Numbered from the stretch's first letter, positions 1 through 11,655 are shown. The stretch is 64,000 bases of DNA from Labia minor (GCA_963082975.1 OY720345.1:17882491-17946490); one strand, 5' to 3'. The notes: generated from the letters alone by a model not told the origin. Made by a program: numbers and translations.

Positions 1-378
1 TTTATATTTTGAATAATAAAAAAATGCATTTATATGCATATATATTTATAATATTATTATTTTATTTTTATCTCAGATCTTAGATCATTACTTCAAAATA
101 ATTTTTACTCGTGAATGGTACTATTATATATGATAAGGACATTTCATCTATTAAATAAAACTTAATCACTTCTGATGAAATTTTTTTATTAAATATGAAA
201 TAAAATTCATATCTGCTTATGAAAATATTTATTTACTTTTAAATTTTTTTTCTAATATTGACTTTAAAATTTATATTGTATTTGTATTTTCAAAATTGTT
301 TCAAATTATTATTAAGAAGAATAAAAACTATTAAATAAATAAATAAAAATACTTTTAAAAAAAAACAAACAAACTTAC

Positions 379-3300
379 TTGCACGCAAAATTGATAGAGA
401 GACATTAATTCATCATCAATTATTTTCAATTTGGCTGAATATTCAAGATCCTGTTCATCCTTGACTTCTTTCTTCATTCTATTGTCTAATAAAAAAAATA
501 TAAAGAATAGTTAATATTTTATTAGTAAAGATAAAGGTATTATAGATTATAGATATAAGAAAAGAATAAAAAAAAATAAAATATGTATTTTAAAATTAAT
601 TCAACGTTATATTAGATAATTCTTGAATCAATCAATGTTAATAAATATTATTCATAGGTAGTTATTTTGTCATTAATATTATGAAATATTGATTAATATT
701 TATTATTAAATACATTATATGAATACTTATTATTTTTTAAATTTATTTTCAATTCAATTTAATTTTCATGAATTCCACAAGTCAACGCCTTTTATCATAA
801 ATTTAATATATATATAAATTAGTAATAGATAATTTATTGGGGCGGATATTAGAAACTTTCACCTGCTAACAGTGACAAAAATATAATATATTATCAACGT
901 TTTGGTTTATTTTATTTTTTTTTTTTAATGTCGCAACTAATCCCGTAACGCTATTTTTTAGACTAAATCTACCCACCACTTGTATCGTATTCATTATAAC
1001 TTAACTTCTGTATCAATATTTTTCTTTCCCCATTTGCATTTTTTCACAAGCATAACATAATCTTTATAAATTGATAATTCTCCAATGTAATTTTTGAAAA
1101 TTTTGTCTAATGGAGAAATTATCATATAATTAATGTTTCTATTTTAATTATTTAGTACCTGATTCACCGAGCCTCGGCTCGGTCATTAAAAAGAATTATT
1201 CCTTATTTTCGGGTTTGACTGGTAATATTAATACATGGTTCACCGAACCGCGGGTCAAATAATTTAAAAGAACATAAATTTAAAAAAATTAGTCATAAAA
1301 TAGACATCCCTTAAAAGTACGTATTAATGCAATGAAAGACAGAAAAGTATGTCCTGTGGATATAATATAATGTACATTTCGTATTTTGAATTTATTTATA
1401 TTTATAATATTTTGTATTTAAGGAAGCGCTGTCTGACATAATTGCTGACGTCATCTAAATTTCCTCTTTCAAATTAAGAAAAAACTAATAAAGATGATTT
1501 TTCCAGTAGCTGAAAACAATATAGATCGATGTACAATTTTTGCTTGTACAATAAGATTTATTAATATTTATTTAATTAATTGTTTTGTTTATAGATTATT
1601 TTTAAAGTTTATTTTTATTTGTATAAAATCTTTAAAAATTATTTATTTATGTGGCTCTTTGGAACTCGAAAGATCTTGGCCGTAGCATTTCTCCAAGTGT
1701 TCCCATTCTGATCTACACCCAATTTTCTCCGAACTCTCTTACGTCCCTTCCTACATTGTCCGCTCACAACATTCTTAGTCTTCCTTTCGGACGTTTCCCA
1801 ATCGGTATCTCCACAAATATATTTTTCGCCAGTCTTTCGTCTCCGATTCTTGCCACATATTCTTATCATCGATTATAGGCCTCTATGTAAAAATTTATTT
1901 ATTTCAATTAAAATTAAATAGAAAATTTAATATTCTTAATTTAATAAGTGTATTTTTCAAAATGTCTCTCAAGGTTTTATTTTAACCAATGATTATCCAT
2001 TTGTGCTGCTTTTTATATTTTAATTTCATTAATTATATATTTTTTATTCGGCTTGAATTAATTAGTATTTCGAAGCAATTTAATTCCATTAATGGTTAAT
2101 GTTAATCCTCTAAAATCATCTTAATAATTTAAATAAAATGTAATTTTATCAATTAATAGACACTTGAAAATAGAACCGCTTTCATTTTAATGAATTGATG
2201 CTTACGAAACCAAAAAGATTATTGACCCATGTGAGTTGAAAATCATATATAATTTTCTATTAACCTTCAATTCACATATTTAGTTTGGAGTGAAGAATAT
2301 GCAATATTTTATAAAGGGCAAAGTTTGCTAATAATTTCTAGTGAATTTTCACATAAAAGCATTCTATCTACTCCGATTACGAAAATCATTTATTGTCGAG
2401 TCTTTGTTCAATATTCATTCCAACTAGAATTGCGAAAATTCAATTTTCTTTTTTTAAATAAGATTTTGGCGATTACTAGGGCAATTAATTTGAATACCAG
2501 ACTATTTTTTATAATATCATATCACAATACTTTTACTTTACTATTATATTAAGACAATCTAAATAAAAATATCAGGCTTATTTTAATTTTTCATAAATCA
2601 CAAGTCATTATAATTATGAAATATACAAGTTCATATAAGAGAACTATTATAAAATTATAATAATAAGTATTTTTTGAAAGGCAGTATTCAGCGCCCGCTC
2701 CAGGGCCGACTGACCCGGACATTTCTGCGGGGCGGCAAATCTAAAGGGCGGTATTTTGGCCATTATTGATATAAAATATTGATGATCAGTTAATAAAAAT
2801 ATATATTTGTTGATTTTTTGGTAATTGTTCAGTTTAACGTATGTATTTAAAGCGGCGGCAATTTGTTGAGAGGTAGTTTGTGCAGTCCGCACTGGCATAT
2901 ATTTTGGGGCGGCATTTCTTTAGTTATGGTTATAAAAAAAAACAATTTATTTACTATTCGATTTCCACGAATGAAAAATTGCTTCAAGATTTTGAATATT
3001 TTTACTCGACGTAAAGTAAATGTATGATAGAAAATATTATGTCTCAGATACAATTTGATTTCATTCAAAAATATACATACATTGTAATTTTGCTAACAAT
3101 TTTTAGAATTATTACTCTATTAAAGATGTCAAAAAATACCTTCGTTTCACTATGAATAATCTCTAAACTACAAAATTATTACAATATCGAGAAAAAAATT
3201 ACAAAGAATATAATATATAATATACGATTTTTCTATTATGAAAGATAAATATATAATATAGTGTACAATTTGTTTGTTTGCCCATAAAAGGTTCATATAT

Positions 3301-5453
3301 AAGTATTATATCAACCCAAGTTACAAAAGTTCTATGTAAGCTACCTTTTTTTCAAATGCATAAAACAAATTTTTTTGTAGAATAAGTATATACCAATTAA
3401 TCTTCTGTTGTGGATTATTAAATCATAAATACACTCTGTTTTTGATTATTTTTTTTTAATTTTGAAATTTTTACAAAATACTTTTATTGATGTAACCATA
3501 TGTAGAAATTAAGTTTTATATAAAGAGTATTGTAAATAAGAAAATAAAAATTCATAAAAAAATACACTCAAAAATAGTAACATCTTCTCTTCCTAATAAT
3601 CACCCTTCAAGTGAACATATGTATGTGTTATGAAATGAAGAAAAAAAAGTCGAATTGGCAGTCGTGGGACTGGCCGACAGAAGTGAAAACTTGTGCGTAA
3701 GAAATTTGAAAGCAGACGGAATGCGCACCAGCTTCACGAGAAAAATGAAATTTATATACGTATATATATATATATAAAATTCATAATTATTTTTTTCAGC
3801 AAACTGATTATTATTACAAAAATATTAAAAATATGATGTGTATGAATATATATATATATGTCTGTCTGTCTGTCTGTCTGTGTGTGTGTGTCTGTCAAAT
3901 ACTCAAAAACTACCCGTCCGATTGCGATGAAACTTTCAGGGATTGTTGTGGGCGTCCCAGGGAAGGTTTTAGTGTAGTTAAATCCAAAATTAATTTATCC
4001 AAAATTAATTTAAATAGTAATATTTTGGTAAAAGTCTATTTATGGTTACCATGGTTACATTGAAAAATTTACAATAAATAAATAAAAATAATTGGAAATC
4101 TTTTCAAATTATTATTTTGATAAATTTTATTAATATTTTTAATTTTTTTTAAACTGCCAAAAATAACATACCCATAATAATAGTTGTAATAAAAATAAAA
4201 ATATAAATCACAATGTAAGTAAAATATTGAATCGTTTTATTTATATTGTTTCAATTATTGTTTGAATATTTATTAAATTTATATATAGATTCTTAATATT
4301 AATAATTCCAATTACTTTCTTGAAAATTTTTTTTATTTAAAAGCATATTCAGCATATCTCGCAAATTTGAATTGGATTAAATAACATATATTAATTTAAA
4401 TTAAATTAAATTAATTCAATTATAAATTAAAATTAATAAATAATATTTATTAAACCAGCGAAAGTTTGGCTCTCTTTTGATGGCACCACGTCACGTGTTG
4501 GCGCGTGAGATTTCCAGTGTTAAAAAATTAATTCTGGTACTTTCAGCAATTCAATTTTCGATGTTGAGATTTTGATGTTTTTGATGTTATAAATAATATT
4601 TATTAAATTATAATTTAATTAATTTAATTTAATTTAATTTAATAAATATTATTTAATCAAATTCAAATTTGCGAGATAGTCGAGTGGATAGTGGAGTGTT
4701 TGGCTCTTTGTTGATGGCACCACGTCACGTGTTGGCGCGTGAGATTTCCAGTGTAAAAAAATTAATTCTGGTACTTTCAGCGATTCTAACAGGCTGAAAT
4801 TCTATATATAGCAGTTTTATACAATTATTAATCATGTGAAAAATTATCAAACATATATCTTTATTTTTACGGTCACACACACACACACACACACATATTT
4901 AAAAATTAATTTATTAAAATATATATTATATAATATATTATATATAGTATATAATTTAATATATATATATATATATTCTGAAATTAATTTTAAATTATAT
5001 AAATATATTAGAAATTAATTTAATATAATTTAACACATAATAATATATTAAAATATTTTATTTTATATATACATAATTTAGTAATACTGATTATTAATGT
5101 AAATATAAATAATAATATTTAATATGGCAAATATGTAAAATTTCGTAAAGAATGTATCAGAAGTTTAGTGTCTAACATTCTGGCGTATTGCGCATGCGTA
5201 TATCGGTCGTCGGGTCGGGTCGGTGTCGTTTTGGAATCTCACGCGAAATCTATATTTTTTCCCCATCCCGCAAAAGTGCTCAACGCCGCTAAAGAAGTTT
5301 TCACTTCAAAAAATACAAGGACATGAATTATATTAGATTGTATTTTTTTCAATTAAATTAGAACATACTTGAAGTATTCGTGAAATCTTCTCGATCTTTT
5401 CCTTTTTTTGGATTGGCATTTTTATTAACATTTCCTATGGACGTGGCCGGCAT
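379..5453 (-). CDS. 5' part of an unidentified intron-bearing gene (two coding exons; continues off the left edge)
   Basis: Two coding exons join in phase. Exon A is 5369..5453: ATG at 5453, 28 codons plus one base, donor GTATGT at 5368. Exon B is 379..485: acceptor TTATTAG at 488..486, 36 further codons, donor GTAAGT at 378. Together they give 64 residues beginning MPATSIGNVNKNANPKKGKD. The first half is polar and lysine-rich. The second half is charged (KKEVKDEQDLEYSAKLKIID) and then becomes helical and hydrophobic (DELMSLYQFCVQ). No domain is recognisable in so short a piece, so no function is given. The ATG exon has its own acceptor (TTTCAG, exon from 5482), which implies an upstream non-coding exon; one is visible at 5873 upward. 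The 4.9 kb intron between A and B is packed with repeats. The splice signals and phase agreement support a real gene; its identity is unknown. Confidence 0.6.
1156..1560 (+). repeat. Family C repeat (palindromic CCGAGCC..GGCTCGG end)
   Basis: This starts with an ACCGAGCCTCGGCTCGGT palindrome, continues through the shared block GGTAATATTAATAC, and runs to AGATGATTTTTCC followed by a polar tail. Close relatives lie at 19136-19545 and 29620-30205, with short versions at 8591, 20508, 20761 and 21003. It sits in the long intron of the minus-strand gene. It is probably a non-autonomous transposon; the class is uncertain. Confidence 0.6.
1645..1880 (-). mobile_element. Decayed LINE 3' coding tail
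   Basis: The minus-strand translation keeps the end of a non-LTR retrotransposon reverse-transcriptase ORF, ending in TWRNATAKIFRVPKS, where related pieces in this window read SWRNVVAAAKNFRVLKS. Frameshifts break the rest. It is one of several truncated copies of one family (8188-8298 with 11436-11655, and 36590-36815). Confidence 0.55.
2680..2935. repeat. GGCGGC-rich transposon fragment
   Basis: Blocks of GGGGCGGCAAAT and GGGCGGYATTTTGGC stand out from AT-rich surroundings. The same blocks recur, more decayed, at 6625-6770, so this is an interspersed repeat. It resembles the GGGGCGGC-type termini of decayed DNA transposons; the class is inferred only. No intact coding frame is present. Confidence 0.45.
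3655..3775 (+). repeat. Family E repeat (about 115 bp), copy 1
   Basis: Sequence around GGCAGTCGTGGGACTGGCC and GAAGTGAAAACTT is nearly identical to 8946-9050, which lies inside the hAT element. A piece of the same motif (GAAGTGAAAACTTC in reverse) is also found near 5300. Origin unknown. Confidence 0.6.
3861..4075 (+). repeat. GTCT microsatellite plus conserved module (Helentron-like)
   Basis: A (TCTG)n and (TG)n tract is followed by CCGTCCGATTGCGATGAAAC and TTTCAGGGATTGTTGTGGGC. The order, pyrimidine-rich tetranucleotide core then a CGATTNNGATGAAA block, matches families A and B below and resembles the GTCY core of Helentron-associated elements. Confidence 0.45.
4350..4880 (-). repeat. Two rearranged partial copies of family A (Helentron-like)
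   Basis: Two minus-oriented 3' parts of family A are present. Each has the CACGTCACGTGTTGGCGCGTG block and the AGTGTNAAAAAATTAATTCT block. They are separated by inverted AT-rich sequence and a GCGAGATAGTCGAGTGGA terminus. The second copy ends in a (CA)n tract at 4875, where the full-length copies carry their core microsatellite. Confidence 0.6.
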
Positions 5454-5872
5454 GACAATAATTTATTATTTTTTTTTTATTTCTGAAATTGAAATTATTA
5501 TTATTTTTTAATACTATTTATGTTAAAAAAGATATACCAAGGTAAGAAGGTAAGGCATATGGAAAAAAACTATTGTAAAGATCAAGGAACTGGTATCAGG
5601 AAATGAAATTTTAATTTTAATAATTTAATTATTTAAATTTATAGTAGATAAAAAATTATTATAAAACATATATTCCAATGAATATAATTATATAAATATA
5701 TATTTATTTTTTTCTTAATTAGAAGTAAGTAAATTTTAATATAAGTACATACATAATTGAATGATTAGATGTTAAATACTCGAGAACGTTTATTTATTAA
5801 GAAGATTATACGATTCTTTTTTATTAATATAATAAGTAAAGTAAAATAAAGAATTCTTTGAAGCTCACTTAC

Positions 5873-5965
5873 ACTCCACAGTATGAATGAAAGTCCATCC
5901 CCTAAATTCTAGAATCGATTGAATCCAAACAGCGCGTACGCATGCGCCATATCCCTCCCTATTCT
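5873..5965 (-). promoter_or_regulatory. Probable non-coding first exon and promoter of the minus-strand gene
   Basis: Read on the minus strand, this CpG-containing stretch ends in a strong donor (GTAAGTGAG at 5872 downward). It would splice to the acceptor TTTCAG just before 5482, ahead of the ATG at 5453. It contains GTACGCATGCGCCA (written on the plus strand), close to the NRF-1-type palindrome found at many housekeeping promoters. The upstream limit near 5965 is a guess. On the plus strand, sequence ending at about 6032 also closes in a donor-like AAAAGGTAATT, so a bidirectional promoter is possible. Confidence 0.4.
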
Positions 5966-8180
5966 ATCTACCCTGTCTTTATTGTATTTTTGTTACACGT
6001 GTCATAGTTGAGTTTTCAAAATTCAATTCAAAAGGTAATTAATTATCAATTAACACTCATTGACTTTATGTTCCTTAAATAACTAAATTTCACATATAAT
6101 TAATTTAAATATTTTAAATATTCAGTAATTAATAGTTCTTATGATAATTAAATGATAATGCTTTAGTAGTATTTACATCTACTTCAAATCAATTTGTTAT
6201 ACGTTCAATTGCTAGATTTGCACCTGTAATCTGCTCATATTTATAAGTATAGTTAATTAACGTCATTACTATCATTGCATTTCGTGTATTATTTACATTT
6301 AAAATATTGAGACGAACTAGCCAAATTATGGTTCAATTTTCTTACTGTCTTGTTGTCTCAAATATTTTATCATTATAACTAAAATTTTTAGTACAAAAAA
6401 TTCCTAAATAAAAGAATAAAATTCTATCTTTGTTAAGAAAGAGTTTCTCAAAAAAAAAATTCTCACCGGAACAATACCATTGAAAAAATAAACAAATATA
6501 TTAAAGCTCAAAATAAAACTAAACTCATTGATATAAGAAAAACCAAAAAATTACAAATCACATTCTTTTCTTCCCCCGGCAGATTAAAAAAAATTTTTAC
6601 AAAAATCTCTCTTCTAACAATCTCGAACCGCTCTTTAGGGCGGCAAACCTGGTAAATCTAAAGGGCGGCATTTTGGCTATAAATGTAATCAATTTTAAGA
6701 AAATACGGGCAGCAATTTATTATTTTACACGGGGCGTTGTAAATGTTAAAGCGGATGCTGCTAGAAATAAATAAATTTTAAATTTTCGTTACAATATTGT
6801 TTTTAGAACTTTACAGGGTTGATTTCAAATTACTAAATATAAAATACAATATAATAAGTTATTGTGTACGACCTATATTATGTAACGATATTTCATTTCT
6901 TATATTGTGGAGAGAGGAGGTAGGGGGAGTTCATTGATTTGAGATGAAGTGCCAACAAACCATTAATGACAAAATTTACATAAATACAATATCCTTTTAC
7001 AAGTAATTTGATTAAATAATTATAAAATTTGTTATTTTTAATACAATTAATTGATAAATTAAAAATTATTGTTAATTTTAATTTTTTTTTAAATAAATTT
7101 AATAACAAAAAATCATGGACATTAAATAATATATAAATAATTTGGTTAAAATTTAATGTTTTTTATTCTTCCACACTTGTAATGAATAATAAGTAAATTA
7201 ATTTTAGAAAAATAATCAATAAGCTTGCTCTTTATTGCAAACAAAAAAAAATAAATAAAAAAATAAATAAATAAATAAAAATAAAAAAACAAATAAAAGA
7301 AAAAAAAGAAACTTGTTTAGCTTAGGGAATACATTATTATTATTATTATTATTTAATAGCGTTCACAACTAATTATTATTTATGTATGTAACATTTTGAT
7401 CTTTTCACGCAAGGTTAAGGTAATGACGGTAAACCTATTAATTTTCGAGAGATGCAAATTCAATCAATACAAACGAGAGTATTGTGATAATAATAATTAG
7501 AATAAAAAAAATCCTCTATAAACTTATAGTCATTCTACTAAAGAATGAATAAAAATCAATTATTTTTATTTCGTAAATTTATCTTTTAAGATCTAACATT
7601 TATTCTATTTGCGTGTATTCTATTGAACTCGAAAGTTTGTGACCCAACACACATCCCTATCCCACAAAACCCACCTTCAACCAATTTCTATATATATATA
7701 TTCTCTCTTAATTCTCCCATTTCAACCATCATATTCTTGTTCTTCCCACTGGTCGTTTCTTAATGGTTGTTTTTTTCAAAAAAAAAAAAAATAAAATAAA
7801 AACAAATACAATCATAAACATTCCATTCAATCATATAATACTCGTATAATAATATTATATATTTATTTCATATAATATTAACTGTGATATTGATTGCATC
7901 ATGCAAGTTACCATTTGTAATTATATAAAAATGAAAACACATTTATTGTATAAATTTTAAAATTCAAAATTTCAATGAAAATACAATTAACAGTCGAATG
8001 AATGAAACCAAACAATATTTTCTTTTATAAATTGATATGTCATCAATTTAATATTATAATTGTGGAACTAAAACTGGTTGTTAGTAGATCACCTTGATCA
8101 CTAGTATTATCAATATTATTAAATTTTTTAATTATAGGTAAAATTTTGATTTGGATTGTACTTACTATACTATCTATATC
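5966..8180. other. Intergenic, no gene seen
   Basis: AT-rich sequence. It holds a decayed GGCGGC repeat (about 6625-6770), an (AAAT)n-rich tract (about 7240-7310), a short (ATT)n run (about 7332) and an AT microsatellite at 7690. Open frames here are low-complexity and look like chance. Confidence 0.5.
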
Positions 8181-8187
8181 TATCTCT

Positions 8188-8298
8188 GAGGCTCTTCAGA
8201 ACTCGAAAATTCTTGGCCGCAGCAACCACATTTCTCCAACTGTCCCTACCCTGAGCCACAACCATCCAACTGCTACCCTCACATCCCTTCCTATATTG
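8188..8298 (-). mobile_element. LINE tail, part 1 (interrupted by the hAT element)
   Basis: The minus strand reads AQGRDSWRNVVAAAKNFRVL, the end of a non-LTR reverse-transcriptase ORF. The 5' part of the same copy resumes at 11436-11655 on the other side of the hAT insertion. The last eight bases (8291-8298, CTATATTG) are the duplicated target. Confidence 0.7.
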
Positions 8299-8590
8299 CA
8301 GTGCTCCGCAACCGGTGTGCCGCAGCTGAAACACAGGTGTGCCGCCGCTTGAAATTACACAACATATTTATTTTAATGCAATGTACTCTAATACAAATTT
8401 ACAATTTATAAAAACGAATTGTATATACTTACTATATTTCAATGCAAAACCATCAATAAAATAACAATTGTTTAGCACTTGCTATAATGTATTCACACAA
8501 TAGAAGAAATGGATGTCAATAGAAGTAAATAGAAGATGGACTCTGTAGTCTGGGTCGTACTGAAAACTTTACATTTTCAATCATAAATAC

Positions 8591-8820
8591 AAGTACCGGG
8601 ACCCCGAGCCTTGGCTCGGTACTTAAGTTAAAAAATGATTCATTATTATTAGATTTGGCTGGTAATATTAATACCTGAGACACCGAGCTCTCGCTCTACC
8701 CTTTAAAATATATTGATATACAATTCTTTAATTATTTATTACAATTATTAAATGTTACACATTTGCATCAATCTGATTAAAATGAATGAACTTGTGCTCC
8801 TCAATAATACATAAATATAT
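8591..8820 (-). repeat. Family C short copy inside the hAT leader
   Basis: This has ACCGGGACCCCGAGCC followed by GGCTCGGTACTTAAGTT, then GGTAATATTAATACC and CGAGCTCTCGCTCTACCC. It is a near-identical reverse copy of the 20500-20700 unit, including the AT-rich flank (AATTCTTTAATTATTTATTA). Confidence 0.65.
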
Positions 8821-8945
8821 AATATATATATATATATTTTTTTCTTTAGTGTTTTTTTGAAAAACTGTTTAGCCCCAAGTGGTTATAAAACAAACTAAAG
8901 ACAAAAAAAAGTGCTTTGCAGCTTTTCGAAATTAAAAAAGCAAAA

Positions 8946-9050
8946 TTGGCAGTCGTGGGACTGGCCGACAGAAGTGAAAACTTCTGCGTAAGAAATTTTA
9001 AAACAGACGAAATTCGCGCTATTTCACAAGAAAGATGAATTTCATATGCA
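8946..9050 (+). repeat. Family E repeat, copy 2
   Basis: Nearly identical to 3655-3775 through the GGCAGTCGTGGGACTGGCC block. It lies between the hAT left end and its ORF, so the hAT leader contains sequence found elsewhere in the window outside any hAT element. Confidence 0.6.
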
Positions 9051-9341
9051 TGTATATATGTATATACATATATAATTTATATATTATTTTAAACATACAT
9101 TTTAAACAAATTTGTAACTTATATTTATATATATATACAACTTTGTTTAAAATATTGCAATACGAACTGTTTTATAAATTGTAATCTCTAACATAAAATA
9201 TATATTTATTATATTATATTGTCAGTGTTAGATACGAATTTCTACTGGACACATACACCCCTATAAATTAAATCGCAGAAGTTTATAAATTAACCATTCG
9301 TGTTTGTTATTAACGTGATTTATTTTTGTGCCCATTTCAAT

Positions 9342-11198
9342 ATGGATAAATTTTTATTTGGAAAACAATCTACTTCTCGGGCAGAAGATGATGAACCTTG
9401 CACAAGCAGTATTGCTAAGAAAAGAAAGATTGTGAATAGAAAATACTTCGAAGACTACATTCGTTATGGCTTTTATTGGTGCGGCGATGAAGCGGCTCCG
9501 AAACCATTATGTGTAATTTGCAACGAACAATTAACAAACGACTCAATGGTGCCCAGTAAACTAAATCGCCATCTAACTTCAAAACATCCGAATTGTGCTA
9601 AAAAGGATATATCATATTTTCAAAGGTTTTTGGCTCAAAATTTAAAACAAAAAAAATTTATGATGTCGACCGTATCTGTTTCCGATAAAGCATTAGAAGC
9701 TAGCTATTACATTGCAAGATTAATAGCTCGTGAAAAGAAACCTCATACTATTGGAGAAAAACTTATTAAACCAGCATGTATGGAAATTGTGCGAGTTATG
9801 CTTGGACCTAAAGAGGTTCAGGAAGTGAGTAAGGTTTCACTGTCAGCTGAAACTATTAAAAGACATATTGGCAACATGTCAACAGATATTTTGAACACGC
9901 TTATTTTGAAATTGATCGCAGCTAACAATTTTGCTCTTCAAATTGACGAGTCAACGGATATTAAAAATCAAGCACAATTAATTGCAATTGTACGTTTTGT
10001 TGGCGAAGATTGCATAAAAGAAAATTTTTTATTTTGTAAAAAACTTGCCGAACGAACTACTGGAGAGGATATTTTTCGAGTAACTGATGATTTCTTCAAA
10101 ATACATAATCTACAATGGAGTAACTGCATGAGTATTTGTACTGATGGCGCCGCAGCAATGACTGGTAACATAAAGGGTTTTGTTGCCTTTGTAAAACAAC
10201 AAAATCCGGCAATACAATTTACACATTGCTGCATACATCGGGAAGTATTGATGGTGAAGAATTTACCAGAACAACTTTTAAAAACTATGAATGAATGCAT
10301 CAAAATTATAAATTTTATTAAATTAAGAGCTTTAAATACAAGAATTTTCGAAATGCTTTGTGAAGAAATGGGTTCAGAACATAAATCTTTATTATTTTAT
10401 ACTGAAGTACGTTGGTTATCCCGAGGAAAAGTGTTGACTAGATTGTTTGAACTTCGCTGTGAAGTGCATCAGTTTTTACTAAGTCAAAATATGCCCGAAC
10501 TCGGCCAGCACTTCGAAGATAACAGTTGGATCGCCAAACTTGCATATATGGCTGACATTTTCGACCATCTTAATGAACTTAATAGAAAAATGCAAGGTCC
10601 GAATGAAAACTTATTAACCTGTTCCGACAAATTGCAAGGGTTCAAAAATAAACTGGAACTTTGGCAGAATGAACTAAGTAACAACTCTTTAGAAATGTTT
10701 CAAAGGGTTCATAATACAATAATTGAAAATAGGCAATTAATTATCGATCTGGCCCAATCCCATTTAACAACACTGGAAAATAAATTCGACTACTATTTTC
10801 ATTCGATTAAAAGTGAAGAATATGATTGGATTCGCAATCCTTTTGCAACTAATGCAAAAAAATCTGTTGATGCATTTTCTCTTAAATTTAAAGAAGAGTT
10901 TATTGAACTGAGTAACGACGGGACGTTAAAACTTACTTTTGGAGAAGTTCCATTGGATGTTTTCTGGATTTCGGCTAAGAATGAATATCCTCAAATTTCA
11001 AAACAGGCTATTTCAATTTTAATCCCCTTTTCAACGACATATTCATGCGAACAAAGCTTTTCGACACTTCTTTTAATTAAAAATGATAAGCGGTCTTGCT
11101 TAAAAAATCTCGATCAAGAACTTCGAGTTGCACTATCAAATATCGAGCCCAATATAAAATACTTGTGTTCCTTGAAACAAGCTCAAGTATCACATTAA
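9342..11198 (+). CDS. hAT (Buster-type) transposase, BED zinc finger
   Basis: Cut-and-paste DNA transposase of 618 residues with no internal stop. I prefer the Met at 9342 (MDKFLFGKQS) because hAT and ZBED proteins commonly open with MDKFL; an in-frame ATG at 9300 would add 14 hydrophobic residues. In order: a polar amino end; a BED-type zinc finger with CVIC at residues 57-60 and histidines at 77 and 82; the RNase H-like core with the first acidic residue in QIDEST (D202) and the second in TDGAAAMTG (D268); a FTHCCIHRE C-x-x-H motif; the VRWLSRG motif; and a C-terminal hAT dimerisation region (IPFSTTYSCEQSFSTL, then RVALSNIEPNI). Length and motifs match full-length Buster-family transposases. 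It acts in the nucleus on the element's own ends. I see no frameshift or missing key motif. The polyadenylation signal is probably in the AT-rich 3' part of the element (AATAAA near 11285). Confidence 0.9.
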   Translation: MDKFLFGKQSTSRAEDDEPCTSSIAKKRKIVNRKYFEDYIRYGFYWCGDEAAPKPLCVICNEQLTNDSMVPSKLNRHLTSKHPNCAKKDISYFQRFLAQNLKQKKFMMSTVSVSDKALEASYYIARLIAREKKPHTIGEKLIKPACMEIVRVMLGPKEVQEVSKVSLSAETIKRHIGNMSTDILNTLILKLIAANNFALQIDESTDIKNQAQLIAIVRFVGEDCIKENFLFCKKLAERTTGEDIFRVTDDFFKIHNLQWSNCMSICTDGAAAMTGNIKGFVAFVKQQNPAIQFTHCCIHREVLMVKNLPEQLLKTMNECIKIINFIKLRALNTRIFEMLCEEMGSEHKSLLFYTEVRWLSRGKVLTRLFELRCEVHQFLLSQNMPELGQHFEDNSWIAKLAYMADIFDHLNELNRKMQGPNENLLTCSDKLQGFKNKLELWQNELSNNSLEMFQRVHNTIIENRQLIIDLAQSHLTTLENKFDYYFHSIKSEEYDWIRNPFATNAKKSVDAFSLKFKEEFIELSNDGTLKLTFGEVPLDVFWISAKNEYPQISKQAISILIPFSTTYSCEQSFSTLLLIKNDKRSCLKNLDQELRVALSNIEPNIKYLCSLKQAQVSH

Positions 11199-11435
11199 TT
11201 ACCCTTTTTGCCTATTTTTTTGTATTATTGTAGTTTTGTAATTAATTATATATGTTATGTACATATAATACCGTAAATATGTAAAATAAAACGAATTAAA
11301 ATATTAATTAATGTATTATTTTCTGATGTGTATACGTGTTGTTTTATTATATTTATACCTATTAAATTTGGTGTACCGTGAAAACCAGAAAAAGCTTTTG
11401 GTGTGCCACGAATAAAAAAACGTTGCGGAGCACTG

Positions 11436-11655
11436 CTATATTGTCCAGCCACTGCGTCCTTGATTTCCCAACCAGTATCCCCACCAATATATTTTTCGCC
11501 ATTCTTTCTTCTCCCATTCTAACCATGATCCTTGCCCGACGCAGCCTTCTTGATTTTATTACCCTAACTAGGCCTGGATATACATAAAGGTCATGTAATT
11601 CTTTCGTCGTTATGCAGTCTCTGCCATTCCCTGTGACCTCAAACCTACTATACAA
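11436..11655 (-). mobile_element. LINE tail, part 2 (reverse-transcriptase C-terminal region)
   Basis: The minus strand encodes HDLYVYPGLVRVIKSRRLRR and then MVRMGEERMAKNILVG. These are the familiar C-terminal motifs of endonuclease/reverse-transcriptase ORFs (ELYDLY..., ..RLRWAGH.., RMxEERxPKK). It continues at 8298-8188 once the hAT element is removed, giving one contiguous but decayed fragment. Confidence 0.75.

Larger units (their letters stand above)
8299..11435 (+). mobile_element. Complete hAT transposon, Buster type
   Basis: The 3,137-bp element begins CAGTGCTCCGCAAC and ends with its reverse complement GTTGCGGAGCACTG. It is flanked by a perfect 8-bp duplication, CTATATTG, at 8291-8298 and 11436-11443. 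The duplication fits the nnnTAnnn pattern described for the Buster family of hAT elements, and the encoded protein is of the ZBED5/FAM200/SCAND3-like type that derives from Buster. Sub-terminal GGTGTGCC repeats lie just inside both ends. The 1 kb leader before the ORF contains a family C copy (8591-8820) and a family E copy (8946-9050), so older repeats were built in or inserted. The intact ORF and perfect duplication suggest a recent, possibly still mobile, insertion. Confidence 0.9.

Noticed and set aside
1-378. Search for a further exon of the minus-strand gene
   Set aside because: No acceptor with a coding-like frame is visible; the next exon probably lies outside the window.
9300-9341. 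Upstream in-frame ATG of the hAT transposase
   Set aside because: It adds 14 hydrophobic residues not expected of the family; MDKFL at 9342 is the usual start.
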